Source of the DNA: Croceimicrobium sp965656185
Lineage (GTDB): Bacteria > Bacteroidota > Bacteroidia > Flavobacteriales > Schleiferiaceae
Direction: 5' to 3'
Length of the DNA: 64,000 nucleotides
NCBI GenBank assembly: GCA_965656185.1
Contig: CBFHJH010000007.1
Location: 80,251-144,250 of the forward strand
Both the position numbers and the translations under genes were made by a program. The notes below the pieces were generated by a model that had not been told where the DNA came from, did not search any database, and saw only the letters and a list, made by a program, of their open reading frames with translations. Below, piece after piece: positions 27,672-36,399 of this stretch (positions are counted from its first letter, which is position 1; each line of letters starts with the position of its first letter).

Positions 27672-28346
27672 ATGCAAAGACCTATGTCTGATCCAGAACA
27701 TAAAGAACAAACCATCAAGGAAATTCTGCACCAAAACTTTCCCGTTTTTAAGAATGATGCCATGTTGGACTCCATTGCTAAAGACGCGAGATGGTTCAAT
27801 AACGATACCGAGGAGTTAATTGTTGATATCGGTGATTTCCCCCGCTGGATACCTCTGGTTACTAAGGGGGCTATTAAAATTAGTAGGGCCGACGATGATG
27901 GTGGTGAGATCTTTCTCTATTACCTGTATCCTGGCCAAACCTGTGCCATGACCCTGAACTGCTGCATGATTGACAAGCCAAGTGAAATTAGGGCAGTGGC
28001 AGAGGCCGGAACCGAATTCGTGGGCTTACCGCGTAAATCGCTTCCTAAATGGATGCTAGATTTTGAGGAATGGCGGCAATTTACGCTCGAATCTTACAAT
28101 GAGCGCTATGAGAATCTATTGGCTACTATCGACGCCATCGCCTTCCAGAAACTGGATGAACGTCTGATCAACTTATTGCGCGATAAGAGCATTGCCGTTG
28201 GGAAAACAGAAATAGACGTAACCCATAAACGCCTAGCGGAAGAGCTGCATTCGTCACGGGAGGTAATTTCCCGCCTGCTTAAACAATTAGAGAAAATGGG
28301 TAAGGTAGAGTTAAGTAGGAATAAAGTTAAAATCCTTGATTTTTAG
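27672..28346 (+). CDS. Crp/Fnr family transcriptional regulator
   Basis: 224 residues. An N-terminal cyclic nucleotide-binding-like beta roll (about 25-125) is followed by a C-terminal winged helix-turn-helix whose recognition region reads HKRLAEELHSSREVISRLLKQLEKMGKV. The CNMxxC-type tract CAMTLNCCMIDKPSEIRA in the effector domain is found in many Bacteroidota Crp paralogues. The two adjacent Cys might be redox-active, but no four-Cys iron-sulfur pattern of FNR is present. It is 70 bases upstream of cysteine dioxygenase, so it may control sulfur or redox genes. ATG at 27684 is an alternative start. Confidence 0.92.
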   Translation: MQRPMSDPEHKEQTIKEILHQNFPVFKNDAMLDSIAKDARWFNNDTEELIVDIGDFPRWIPLVTKGAIKISRADDDGGEIFLYYLYPGQTCAMTLNCCMIDKPSEIRAVAEAGTEFVGLPRKSLPKWMLDFEEWRQFTLESYNERYENLLATIDAIAFQKLDERLINLLRDKSIAVGKTEIDVTHKRLAEELHSSREVISRLLKQLEKMGKVELSRNKVKILDF

Positions 28347-28416
28347 TGCTTAAGGTGACAAAAGTCATAAGATAAGTGCCCTGTATTCCATACCTTGATT
28401 TAATTAATTTCAGGTT

Positions 28417-28944
28417 ATGGAAGCAATTAAAAATTTAGAGCAATTGCATCATAACCTCAACCTGGGTCCGGGATATGGAGGTTATAGCGAATTGCTAAAG
28501 GCGTTTGATTTTTCACCAGATGAAATTCAGTCATTAAGCATCTTTTCTGAAGATCATTATCAACGAATAAGATTATACGACTCTAATCTAGTGGAGGCGG
28601 TGCTTACCTGTTGGAAGCCAGGTCAAGTAGGTAAGATTCATGATTTCCACCGTTCTAAAGGTTGGTTTAAAGTATTACAAGGATCGATCTTCTTAGAACG
28701 ATTTAAATTTAGGTCCGAAGGGCCAAAAGTTTCGTATCAAAATAATTATTCTGAATTGAGGCAGGGCTTTCTAACGGATGACCTGGGCTTTCATCGTTTT
28801 AGTAATCCTCATCAGCGTGATGCGGTGGTACTCTTCATATATGCCGATAAGATATATTCTTGGGATGTCTTTGATTCGGAAACGGGGCAAGTTAAGCGAT
28901 TGCCAGCCGAGGTTGATTATAACTTGGATGTAGTGAGCTCGTGA
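28417..28944 (+). CDS. Cysteine dioxygenase family protein
   Basis: 175 residues with a cupin fold. It should bind one Fe(II) and oxidise the thiol of cysteine (or a similar thiol such as 3-mercaptopropionate) to a sulfinic acid with O2. The metal ligands are likely the two His in KIHDFHRSKGW and the later His in RFSNPHQRDAVVLFIYA, with VLQGSIFLE forming the central cupin strand. It lies between a Crp/Fnr regulator and a rhodanese, which suits a cysteine-catabolism role. Substrate choice cannot be settled from sequence. Confidence 0.87.
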   Translation: MEAIKNLEQLHHNLNLGPGYGGYSELLKAFDFSPDEIQSLSIFSEDHYQRIRLYDSNLVEAVLTCWKPGQVGKIHDFHRSKGWFKVLQGSIFLERFKFRSEGPKVSYQNNYSELRQGFLTDDLGFHRFSNPHQRDAVVLFIYADKIYSWDVFDSETGQVKRLPAEVDYNLDVVSS

Positions 28945-29003
28945 TTAAGGTCACTTGAGAATTTGTCCTAAGAGCGCATTTTTGCAGGAAAGAAAAACAC
29001 TAC

Positions 29004-29306
29004 ATGGGATTATTATCATTCTTTACTAAAAAAGGGGACCGTATCAAAGACTTTGTGTCGCGCGGGGCAGTAATTGTAGACGTTCGATCGAAACAGGAGT
29101 TTCAAGGAGGACATATTAAAGGATCTAAAAATATGCCATTGCCCAATTTAGGAGCCAAGGTGAAAGACTTAAAAAAACTAGAAAAGCCGATAATTTTTTG
29201 CTGTGCTTCCGGCATGCGCAGTGGTCAGGCAACCGCGATGATGAAGCGGGAAGGTCTGGATTGCGTTAACGGTGGAGGCTGGCAAAGTCTATCGCGTCAT
29301 TTGTAG
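29004..29306 (+). CDS. Single-domain rhodanese
   Basis: A 100-residue sulfurtransferase domain. It starts after a short helix with VIVDVRSKQEFQGGHIKGSKNMPL (the CH2A-type rhodanese signature) and carries the active-site Cys in CCASGMRSGQA, where the Cys-to-Arg loop cups the persulfide. No signal peptide is evident. It probably transfers sulfane sulfur in the cytosol. It follows the cysteine dioxygenase by 59 bases on the same strand. Confidence 0.92.
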   Translation: MGLLSFFTKKGDRIKDFVSRGAVIVDVRSKQEFQGGHIKGSKNMPLPNLGAKVKDLKKLEKPIIFCCASGMRSGQATAMMKREGLDCVNGGGWQSLSRHL

Positions 29307-29323
29307 TTCAATTGGTTTAGTGA

Positions 29324-29351
29324 AAGAAGGTGCCTCAGGGCACCTTTTTTT
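29324..29351 (+). terminator. Terminator after the rhodanese gene
   Basis: AAGGTGCC and GGCACCTT form a perfect 8-bp stem followed by a run of T. Confidence 0.8.
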
Positions 29352-29372
29352 ATGCCGTATGCTAGGAAGGGG

Positions 29373-29380
29373 TAACTTTG
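29373..29380 (+). promoter_or_regulatory. Probable -7 element of the nucleoid-associated protein gene
   Basis: TAACTTTG matches TAnnTTTG and ends 17 bases before the start codon. Confidence 0.45.
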
Positions 29381-29397
29381 CGACCTTAGAGTAAATT

Positions 29398-30435
29398 ATG
29401 TTTGATAAGACCCTCAGTAAATTAAGTAGTATCGCCGTGCATTTGGTTGGGAATAAGGCCAAGGACGAAGAATTACAACTTAGTAAAGCCGAAAGTGGCA
29501 TCGATACTCCTACCCTCAATATTGTTTGGTATTACCTCAATAGTGCTTTTAAGAATCCTGAATATTATCGTTTTGTGCATCCTAGCGGCTTGGAATTCAA
29601 TAGTGTTTTTCAAGTTTGTAAGGCTTTGTTTGCTGAACCGACTTCTTTCCTGACCTCTTCTCAAAAAATTGCCCAATTACTTTTTGAAGTATCGGATCAC
29701 CCTCAGGTTAAAAGCGGGGAATTAATGGTAATGTACTTTGAGCGACTACGACATTTACAATTTGATGCCCCGGCCATAGCTATTTTTAAATCAGAGCAAA
29801 AGCAGCCTTTTCTATTTACCGAAGAAGAGGAGGAGGTTATAGAGCTTTATAGTTACCAGGGAATTAATCCGGCTAAAGTGGATAAAGCAGCTTTGATCTT
29901 CGATACGGACCAAGAAGAGGGCTTTCAAGTTCTTTCGGTAGACAATCTTAATAAAGGGGAAGAAACCAAGTTCTGGTTTGAGCAGTTTTTAAAGATTCAG
30001 ATGCGCTCTAGTGATTTTGTGAAGACTAGTGAAATTATCAAAATCACGAAGAGTTTTATAGATCAGGACCTTAAAGAGGATCAGGACTTAGAGCGTTCGG
30101 AAACCCTTGAGTATTATGGTAAGAGCAAGGACTATTTTGAGGTGAACGATCAGTATGAACCTGAGAAATTTAGTAAGGAAGTCTTTGATGATGAGGGAGT
30201 AGCCGATCGCTTCCGGGAGTATATTAAATCAAGAGATCTCAATGATCTAGGTCTCGACGCAGAGTTCGAAGTGTCGCAAGAGGCTCTTAAAAAGAAAGAG
30301 CGCACTTTTAAAAGTGTTTTAAAGCTCGATAAAAATTTTCACATCTACATCCATGGCGATCGGTCGAAGATTGAAAAAGGCGTGGATGAAAACGGTAGGA
30401 AGTTCTACAAAGTTTTTTACGAAGAGGAGCATTAA
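29398..30435 (+). CDS. Nucleoid-associated protein, YejK/NdpA family (37-kDa)
   Basis: 345 residues matching the NdpA/YejK family (PF04245), found bound to the nucleoid in Escherichia coli. Family features are the N-terminal SKLSSIAVHLVGNKA strand, a VKSGELMVMYF segment, and the C-terminal NFHIYIHGDRSKIEKGVDENGRKFYKVFYEE. Its DNA-related role is poorly known. It is transcribed alone, with its own -7 element and a bidirectional terminator shared with the convergent TonB receptor. Confidence 0.88.
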   Translation: MFDKTLSKLSSIAVHLVGNKAKDEELQLSKAESGIDTPTLNIVWYYLNSAFKNPEYYRFVHPSGLEFNSVFQVCKALFAEPTSFLTSSQKIAQLLFEVSDHPQVKSGELMVMYFERLRHLQFDAPAIAIFKSEQKQPFLFTEEEEEVIELYSYQGINPAKVDKAALIFDTDQEEGFQVLSVDNLNKGEETKFWFEQFLKIQMRSSDFVKTSEIIKITKSFIDQDLKEDQDLERSETLEYYGKSKDYFEVNDQYEPEKFSKEVFDDEGVADRFREYIKSRDLNDLGLDAEFEVSQEALKKKERTFKSVLKLDKNFHIYIHGDRSKIEKGVDENGRKFYKVFYEEEH

Positions 30436-30463
30436 AAAAGCCCTCACTGGGAGGGCTTTTTTT
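30434..30463. terminator. Bidirectional terminator
   Basis: A 12-bp stem, A6-GCCCTC with GAGGGC-T6, lies between two convergent stop codons and has T runs on both strands. Confidence 0.85.
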
Positions 30464-32672
30464 AAAATTTGTAATAAGCGCCTAAATAAATATTTCGACC
30501 AAAAATTGGCCCCCAAATAAAGTTGGAGTCAAAATAGGGTGAAAAAGGATTTTGAGCATTTACGATCGGCTCTTCCTGTTTAAAGTCCAGGAGATTATCT
30601 ACCCCAAGGAAGAATTCGAATTTTCGCCATTCCTTATTTATTTGAGCATTTACCGTAAAGAAACTTGGCGACCGCTCTTCCTGTTGATACTCAAGTGGAC
30701 TTTGGTCCGTATCGGCTAAACGCTTCGGTCCAAACCAGTTTAAGGTTAGGTCATATTTCCACTTTTTCTCAGTTTGATAAGCTGCATTAAGAAATGCCCT
30801 GTGTTCCGGTATTCCATAATTGAGTCGCAGACCCTCTAAAAAGTTCTCTTCCGAACGTAGATATTTATAAGCCAGTCTAAATTCCCAAGCTTTACTCGGG
30901 CTATAGTCCAATTGGCTTAAAGCCGAAAAGGACCTTGATCCTCTTTGACTGATGAGGAATGCAGCTCTTGGATCGTAGTCGAGGTCATTCACCAATTTCG
31001 ATTCGAACCATGTGTAAAAGAGATCGGTGTTCCATACGATCAAATGGCTTCCGATGAATATATTTTGGTTCCAGCTAAAACCAGCATTCCAGGCTACTTC
31101 AGGGATTAATTCAGCATCTGAGAAATTCATAATGCGATTAGACGCCAAAACATTGGCGTTTTCCACTAAGCGATTCGGACTGCGCTGGCCCCGACCACCG
31201 CACAATCTTAGGGTAGTATTGGTCCCAATTTGATAGCGTGCTTGTAAGCGAGGGCTCACGAATACAGTGTCGAAATAGCTATTGTAATCGGCTCTAAGCC
31301 CTGCCACTAAGCTGAAGAACTCATTTGGGCTATAGTTGTATTCAAAATAAGCCCCAGGCACGATTTCTTGGCGCTGATGTTGGTATAAGCCTACAGTAGT
31401 GCTATCTAGGCCTTCTTGGTATTGCTCTAAAAAGAATGAAAGCCCGGTTTTGTACTGGTGCTTATCCGAAGCGATTTCATCTTGGTAGATGCTGTTAAAG
31501 TATAAATTCGCTTGTTCTGCATTCAGATTACGCTTGCCATAGGTGCTTTCTCGATTTTGATATGAAGCGCTGTAAATTAAGCCCAAGCTTCTAAAATCAG
31601 AATCTGGGAAGAGATAACCGTTTTTCCCAAAAAGTTCAAAACGTTGATCTCTTGCACTAAAGCCCCAAGCACCGGCTTGATCATCATTTATGTAAGCTAA
31701 TTGACCGCCTTTTCTTTGATCGCTCAAAACATTGAAGCCAATTTGACCCTCCCAATTATCGCCGCTGTGGTAGTGACTGCGGTGAAGTAAGTTTAATTGG
31801 TTGCCGGTAGTAATGTCGGCGAAATTATCTCCATTACGATCTTGAGCAAAGGGTATGCTGCTGAAATGCAACATGGTAGTATGATGTTTCTGCTCTTTAC
31901 CAGGATAGCTATATAGCAGGTTTAATTCGTTACGCCCGCCCTGATTAGCGAAAGCATTTAATAAGAGCGTGGGTGAATTCTCTGGCTTGTAGTAGTCAAC
32001 ATTAATCTGACCAGTAATGGATTCATAACCATTCAATACTGAGCTTAGCCCTTTGGTAACTTGGATGCTTTCTATGAAAGGGCCAGGAATATAGGCCAAG
32101 CCATTACTGGCATTAATGCCTCTGGCAAATGGAATATTCTCCCTTTGAATCAGAGCATATTTACCGGCGAGACCAAGCATTTCAATTTGTTTAGTACCAC
32201 TAATTCCATCACTAAAAGAAACGTCGATGCTTGCATTTGTTTCGAAGCTTTCGCTGAGATTGCAGCAAGCGGCTTTACGTAATTCGCCTTCATCGATGCG
32301 GTACTTCAGGCCTGCCGATTTGGCGTCGATTTGAGTGGCCTTGGCCTTGCCAACAACCGTAACATCATCTAGTTGAGCATTATCGCTTGGTAAGGTAAAA
32401 TCTGTATTACCTTTTCGGGAGATAATCATTTTTTGCGCGGTTCGGAAACCGGTGAAGCGAACCTTTAAAAGATTAAAACCAGCTACTTTTTTTATTTCAA
32501 AAGCGCCATTCTCATCGGTGGTGACTCCCACATCACTACCATCCCAATAAACTTCAGCGAAAGGTGCCGGGCTTTTTTTACCATTCTCTAGGAGATATAC
32601 ATGCCCAGAGATTTGTGCTTGGCCCCAGAAAGTGATCAGGACCAGCATAGTACTTAGAATCGATTTCAGCAT
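30462..32672 (-). CDS. TonB-dependent receptor, probably for metal (copper) uptake
   Basis: 736 residues: signal peptide (about 1-19), carboxypeptidase-like beta-sandwich (ISGHVYLLENGKKSPAPFAEVYW, to about 90), plug (about 115-225: CCNLSESFETNASIDVSF, GLSSVLNGYESITGQINVDY) and a long barrel ending IYLGAYYKF. The AACCNLSESF plug motif marks receptors that accompany HMA proteins in Bacteroidota metal loci. It starts 3 bases after the HMA gene stop in the same direction. Copper is the most likely cargo by context; this is an inference. Confidence 0.9.
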   Translation of the reverse strand: MLKSILSTMLVLITFWGQAQISGHVYLLENGKKSPAPFAEVYWDGSDVGVTTDENGAFEIKKVAGFNLLKVRFTGFRTAQKMIISRKGNTDFTLPSDNAQLDDVTVVGKAKATQIDAKSAGLKYRIDEGELRKAACCNLSESFETNASIDVSFSDGISGTKQIEMLGLAGKYALIQRENIPFARGINASNGLAYIPGPFIESIQVTKGLSSVLNGYESITGQINVDYYKPENSPTLLLNAFANQGGRNELNLLYSYPGKEQKHHTTMLHFSSIPFAQDRNGDNFADITTGNQLNLLHRSHYHSGDNWEGQIGFNVLSDQRKGGQLAYINDDQAGAWGFSARDQRFELFGKNGYLFPDSDFRSLGLIYSASYQNRESTYGKRNLNAEQANLYFNSIYQDEIASDKHQYKTGLSFFLEQYQEGLDSTTVGLYQHQRQEIVPGAYFEYNYSPNEFFSLVAGLRADYNSYFDTVFVSPRLQARYQIGTNTTLRLCGGRGQRSPNRLVENANVLASNRIMNFSDAELIPEVAWNAGFSWNQNIFIGSHLIVWNTDLFYTWFESKLVNDLDYDPRAAFLISQRGSRSFSALSQLDYSPSKAWEFRLAYKYLRSEENFLEGLRLNYGIPEHRAFLNAAYQTEKKWKYDLTLNWFGPKRLADTDQSPLEYQQEERSPSFFTVNAQINKEWRKFEFFLGVDNLLDFKQEEPIVNAQNPFSPYFDSNFIWGPIFGRNIYLGAYYKF

Positions 32673-32675
32673 GGC

Positions 32676-33032
32676 TTATTTCTCCTTTTGGTGGTCTGCG
32701 TGGGTTTGCGGATCACGGTACATGCAACAAGCATGTAAAGATTGATAAGCCGAATCTGGAGCAGCGAGGTATTCGGTGTCGTAACCGGAAGCAGCAACTG
32801 ATTTATAAATCTTGCTGAGATCAACTTTTTCGACGTCGTAGCTCAGTTTCAAGATTTTTGTGTCTTGGTCCCACTGCGCTTTATCTACTCCTTCCAGTTT
32901 AGCGGCTTTTTCGATGGTGCTTTGGCACATTCCACAGACGCCATTAACCACCAAGCTAGTGTCGATTTGTGATTGAGCTTGTATACTTAGACTAACAGAG
33001 AGTCCGAATAGAATTAGAAATAACTTTTTCAT
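32676..33032 (-). CDS. Secreted heavy-metal-associated (HMA) domain protein
   Basis: 118 residues. A signal peptide (about 1-19) is followed by an HMA domain with the metal site GMCQST (MCxxxI/C type: VNGVCGMCQSTIEKAAKLEGV), then strand-helix elements ILKLSYDVEKVDLSKIYKSVAASGYDTE. A C-terminal tail HACCMYRDPQTHADHQ is rich in Cys and His and could add metal ligands. It is probably a periplasmic Cu(I) or similar metal chaperone serving the downstream receptor. The gap to that receptor is 3 bases. Confidence 0.9.
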   Translation of the reverse strand: MKKLFLILFGLSVSLSIQAQSQIDTSLVVNGVCGMCQSTIEKAAKLEGVDKAQWDQDTKILKLSYDVEKVDLSKIYKSVAASGYDTEYLAAPDSAYQSLHACCMYRDPQTHADHQKEK

Positions 33033-33082
33033 GTCTTATTTGATTTAAATTTAAAAATGGGGAAACGGAAGTCTCGCCTTTT

Positions 33083-33550
33083 CTAAATCAAATAAGTCTG
33101 AATTTCAGCTAAATATTGGGATAGAAGGGGTGTTTGTCCAGAGTCGCTTGCGAGGTATTGCCTCTCCGAGGGTAGTAAGCGGTAATTCGGATTTAAAAGC
33201 AATTTGCTCCCTTCCGTATGCGCCTTCCCTAAGTTGAGATCTTGCTTAGCCGCTGGTTTAATAGAATGACCCTCAGTTCGGTCATTGCTTGCTACTTCTA
33301 CCTGAGCCACGATTAGCCATTCGTCGTCACAACAATCCTTATGCGAATTAATCGTGCTTAAATTGCAAGCGTTAGATTTACTTTCAGACTTATAATGGGC
33401 TTCGGGTTGACATGACTCAGCTTCGAAATAAAAGCTTTCCTCCTCCAACATTCCAAGACAGTAATGTCGGCTCAAAGAAAAGCCTGCACCCGACCATAAA
33501 AGAACCGGGATGAGAAAAACTGCACTTATTTGTTTGATTCTCTGAACCAT
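33083..33550 (-). CDS. HYC_CC_PP family protein
   Basis: 155 residues with an N-terminal signal or membrane segment (about 8-25). It shows the family's three marks: SRHYC near residue 28-32, a CC pair in DCCDDE around residue 74, and a Pro-containing hydrophobic C-terminal region (QTPLLSQYLAEI). These small Bacteroidota envelope proteins tend to lie beside HMA proteins and TonB receptors, as here, suggesting metal binding. A minus-strand TATCTTTG (33562-33555) sits almost on the start codon, so the mRNA may have almost no leader. Function is not experimentally known to me. Confidence 0.82.
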   Translation of the reverse strand: MVQRIKQISAVFLIPVLLWSGAGFSLSRHYCLGMLEEESFYFEAESCQPEAHYKSESKSNACNLSTINSHKDCCDDEWLIVAQVEVASNDRTEGHSIKPAAKQDLNLGKAHTEGSKLLLNPNYRLLPSERQYLASDSGQTPLLSQYLAEIQTYLI

Positions 33551-33554
33551 ACTA

Positions 33555-33562
33555 CAAAGATA
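33555..33562 (-). promoter_or_regulatory. Probable -7 element of the metal cassette
   Basis: On the minus strand TATCTTTG matches TAnnTTTG. It ends only 4 bases before the start codon of the HYC_CC_PP gene, implying a leaderless or near-leaderless transcript if used. Confidence 0.4.
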
Positions 33563-33580
33563 AGATTATAGCTATGAAAT

Positions 33581-33608
33581 AAAAACCCCGGCCTTGGAGC
33601 CGGGGTTA
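33581..33608 (-). terminator. Terminator of the SPOR-domain protein gene
   Basis: CCCCGGC and GCCGGGG form a 7-bp GC stem. On the minus strand it is followed by TTTTT, about 35 bases after the stop at 33641. Confidence 0.8.
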
Positions 33609-33640
33609 AAGTTTTACTAATTCTTAGCTAAAAAGCTCAT

Positions 33641-34771
33641 CTAGAATTTGGCGATCCATGCATCGCTGTAATATTTACGGGCTTCTTTACGAGCCGCTTT
33701 AGCTTCTGAAATGCTGGTACTGGATTTATAAATTACGCGATAGGTATCCAATCTTTCAATGTAGGCTATCTGCATCTCATCCTTATCTAACTTCGTGCGG
33801 TCGATAAACTTTTGGGCCCCGCTTCGAGTAGGGGAAGAAACTACGATAACGCGATATTGAGCCTCGCCTAAATCGGCATCTGAAGCTACGGCTGACGATT
33901 GAGTCTTATTGTTTGCGGTTTGAGTGGACTTTTCTTTTACCACTGGATTTGCTTTGAGGCTGTCCACTTCATTGCGAAGCATGGCAATTTGCATGTCTTT
34001 CTCTTGGTTACTCATCTCAAGACGGCCTACTTTTTCGGCGTTACGGTTGGCTTGAGACTCAAAACGCTCACTGCTGTCCGCTTTCGCTTTAAGCTGATTA
34101 AATTTCTTAGGATCTACTTCGATCTTGGATTTGTCGCGATCCGATTTCAAAGTAAATTGAGTGCCAACCATTAAAACACCATAGGTGTCGAAGGATTCTG
34201 GATTAAAGGCATCAACCCATGGTTGGAACCACAGCACGCGGTGTCCATAGCTTATGTTGATATCGATTTTATCGGTAACAGGAATTCCCACATTTAAACC
34301 CAGTAAAACGAAGGTTTGAATAGAAAAACCGGTCCCGCCTGGTTCTTGAGCCGGTACTTCTGTTACTTTTTGGCGACTATTTATATCGTATAAAATGGAA
34401 TTGGTGATGCCAGCTCCTAAACCACCTAAGGCATTTAACTTATAACGCGGTTTGTCGCTAAATAATCCAAGCAGATTATATTCTATGGCTGCCGCTCCTT
34501 CATAAGTTTGGTTTTGGAAATAATTTGTGGCATTGTTCCCGTTGAGCTGCAAGGCTAAAAAATCTAACCTCACTCTGGCTTCAGGGCTGAGGTTATAGCC
34601 GATCCCACCGCTAACACCTAGGTTGGGTTTGTAGCCTTGATAGGTGTTTTGGTTTAACTCTACGAAAGGTATGCCTAATCCTACTCCGAAATTGGCAGAG
34701 AGCTTTTCTTGGGCTTGTAGGGAAAAAAGGCTTAGTAAAGTTAAGCCTAATAGACTAGTAATTTTTTTCAT
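33641..34771 (-). CDS. Outer membrane beta-barrel protein with C-terminal SPOR-like domain
   Basis: 376 residues. A signal peptide (about 1-20) and an eight-stranded-type barrel (about 22-205; GVGLGIPFVELN, VSGGIGYNLSPEARVRLDFLAL, INISYGHRVLW) lead into a charged coiled-coil linker (about 215-270) and a SPOR-like domain (about 300-376: AQYRVIVVSSPTRSGAQKFIDR, then TYRVIYKS, then ARKYYSDAWIAKF). SPOR domains bind denuded peptidoglycan, so the protein may tether the outer membrane to the wall, a role like that of OmpA. It is monocistronic. Confidence 0.85.
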   Translation of the reverse strand: MKKITSLLGLTLLSLFSLQAQEKLSANFGVGLGIPFVELNQNTYQGYKPNLGVSGGIGYNLSPEARVRLDFLALQLNGNNATNYFQNQTYEGAAAIEYNLLGLFSDKPRYKLNALGGLGAGITNSILYDINSRQKVTEVPAQEPGGTGFSIQTFVLLGLNVGIPVTDKIDINISYGHRVLWFQPWVDAFNPESFDTYGVLMVGTQFTLKSDRDKSKIEVDPKKFNQLKAKADSSERFESQANRNAEKVGRLEMSNQEKDMQIAMLRNEVDSLKANPVVKEKSTQTANNKTQSSAVASDADLGEAQYRVIVVSSPTRSGAQKFIDRTKLDKDEMQIAYIERLDTYRVIYKSSTSISEAKAARKEARKYYSDAWIAKF

Positions 34772-34936
34772 GTTTAAGTTGAATTGGTTGAATTTCCTTA
34801 ATTCAGCTACTGGTAAAAATAGGATTTTTTATCATAAAGCCTCATTTTTTCTATTATTTACGTGGATAAGGCGGGATCAGATTTCACTCGTCTCGCTAAT
34901 ATTACGTTCTACGCTTTCTAACTCACTAATATTAAC

Positions 34937-34944
34937 TACTTTTG
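34937..34944 (+). promoter_or_regulatory. Probable -7 element of tig
   Basis: TACTTTTG, an exact TAnnTTTG match followed by GCG, lies 35 bases before the trigger factor start. No strong -33 TTTG is seen. Confidence 0.5.
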
Positions 34945-34978
34945 CGCTCCCTTTTTAGAAAGTATTAAAGCAGCTATA

Positions 34979-36316
34979 ATGAACGTAACTGTAACAAAAC
35001 AAGATGATTTAAATGCGGTCTTAACCGTTAAAATCGAAGAATCTGATTACCGTGAGAAGGTTGAAAAGACCTTACGCGATTACCGCAAGAAGGCAAACAT
35101 TCCCGGTTTTCGTCCCGGGCACGTACCTGCAGGTCTAATTCGTAAGCAATTCGGTAAGTCTGTGTTGATCGAGGAGATCAATCAAATTTTACAGCAGGCA
35201 GTTTACGATCATATTCAGAAAGAAAAAATCGATATCCTTGGAAACCCAATGCCAGTAGAGCAGACCGATATCGATTGGATCGAGCAAAAAGACTTTAGTT
35301 TCGATTACGAATTAGGTTTAGCACCAGAATTGGAGGTGAAGCTAAATGCTCGTACTAAGATCCCTTACCACAAAGTGGTTGCAGACGGTGAGATGGTAGA
35401 TCGTTATGTAAATGACTACGCTCGTCGCTTTGGCTCCATGTCTTACCCTGATGCCATTGAGGAAAATGCAATTTTTAAAGGCAAGTTCGTTGAAGTTGCC
35501 AAGAAGGGCGAGCCCGTAGAAGGAGGCATTGAAGTAGAAACTACCCTGGCCTTAGACGCCCTTAGCGACAAAGGTCTTAAGAAGGCGATGGGTAAGAAGA
35601 CCGGCGACGTGCTTCTTCTCGATAAAAATTGTTTCAAAGATGATTTCAATTTGGCGGGTGTGTTTAAAGTAGAGCCAGATCAACTGGAAAATTCTACCCA
35701 GAAGTTCGAAGTGGAGCTAACGGAGGTTAGCAAATTGGAGCCAGCGGAATTGAATCAAGAATTATTCGATAAAGTATTTGGAGAAGGTACAGTAAAGGAC
35801 GAAAAGGAGTTCCGCGCCCGGATTAAGGAAGATGCAGAGCGTGTATTTGTGGGCGATTCAGATCGCAAGTTTTACCAAGATGTACGCGATAAATTATTGG
35901 ATAAATTCAAATTTGAGTTACCAGAAGCCTTCTTAAAGCGTTGGATGCGCACCGCAGGAGAAAATCCAATGTCGGAGGAAGAGGTTGAAGCTCAATTTCC
36001 CAATATGAAGGATGATATGCGTTGGCAGATCATTGAAAACCGCGTGATTTCGGAAAATGACATAAAAGTCGAGCACGAAGAGTTAGTAGAATACACCAAG
36101 CAAATGGTTCTGCAGCAAATGGCTCAATACGGCCAGTTCCCTGAGGACCTCGATCTTGACAAGATTGCTCATAATGTACTCGGTAACCGTGAGGAAGCGC
36201 AACGCATTAATGATCAGCTTTTCCAACAGAAGTTGATGGAGTTCTTTAAGAACACCTTCAAAGTGGAGGAAAAGGAAGTTACTTACGAGGAGTTCGTAAA
36301 GGCGGTCTCTAAGTAA
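34979..36316 (+). CDS. tig: Trigger factor
   Basis: 445 residues. This ribosome-bound chaperone receives nascent chains at the exit tunnel. The N-terminal ribosome-binding domain contains the signature loop NIPGFRPGHVPAGLIRKQFG (about residues 39-58, the GFRxGxxP motif). The middle PPIase region (about 150-250) is strongly diverged, as in other Bacteroidota, and the C-terminal substrate cradle is helical. It is followed by a terminator and then clpP and clpX, the classical tig-clpP-clpX order. Confidence 0.96.
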   Translation: MNVTVTKQDDLNAVLTVKIEESDYREKVEKTLRDYRKKANIPGFRPGHVPAGLIRKQFGKSVLIEEINQILQQAVYDHIQKEKIDILGNPMPVEQTDIDWIEQKDFSFDYELGLAPELEVKLNARTKIPYHKVVADGEMVDRYVNDYARRFGSMSYPDAIEENAIFKGKFVEVAKKGEPVEGGIEVETTLALDALSDKGLKKAMGKKTGDVLLLDKNCFKDDFNLAGVFKVEPDQLENSTQKFEVELTEVSKLEPAELNQELFDKVFGEGTVKDEKEFRARIKEDAERVFVGDSDRKFYQDVRDKLLDKFKFELPEAFLKRWMRTAGENPMSEEEVEAQFPNMKDDMRWQIIENRVISENDIKVEHEELVEYTKQMVLQQMAQYGQFPEDLDLDKIAHNVLGNREEAQRINDQLFQQKLMEFFKNTFKVEEKEVTYEEFVKAVSK

Positions 36317-36345
36317 AAGCTGAAAAGCTGACAGATATTTAAATT

Positions 36346-36371
36346 GGCCCGATCATTGTCGGGCCTTTTTT
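36346..36371 (+). terminator. Terminator between tig and clpP
   Basis: GGCCCGA and TCGGGCC form a 7-bp GC-rich stem followed by six T, between the tig stop and the clpP start. Confidence 0.82.
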
Positions 36372-36399
36372 GTTAATATTATCGTACAAAAGTCAAATT

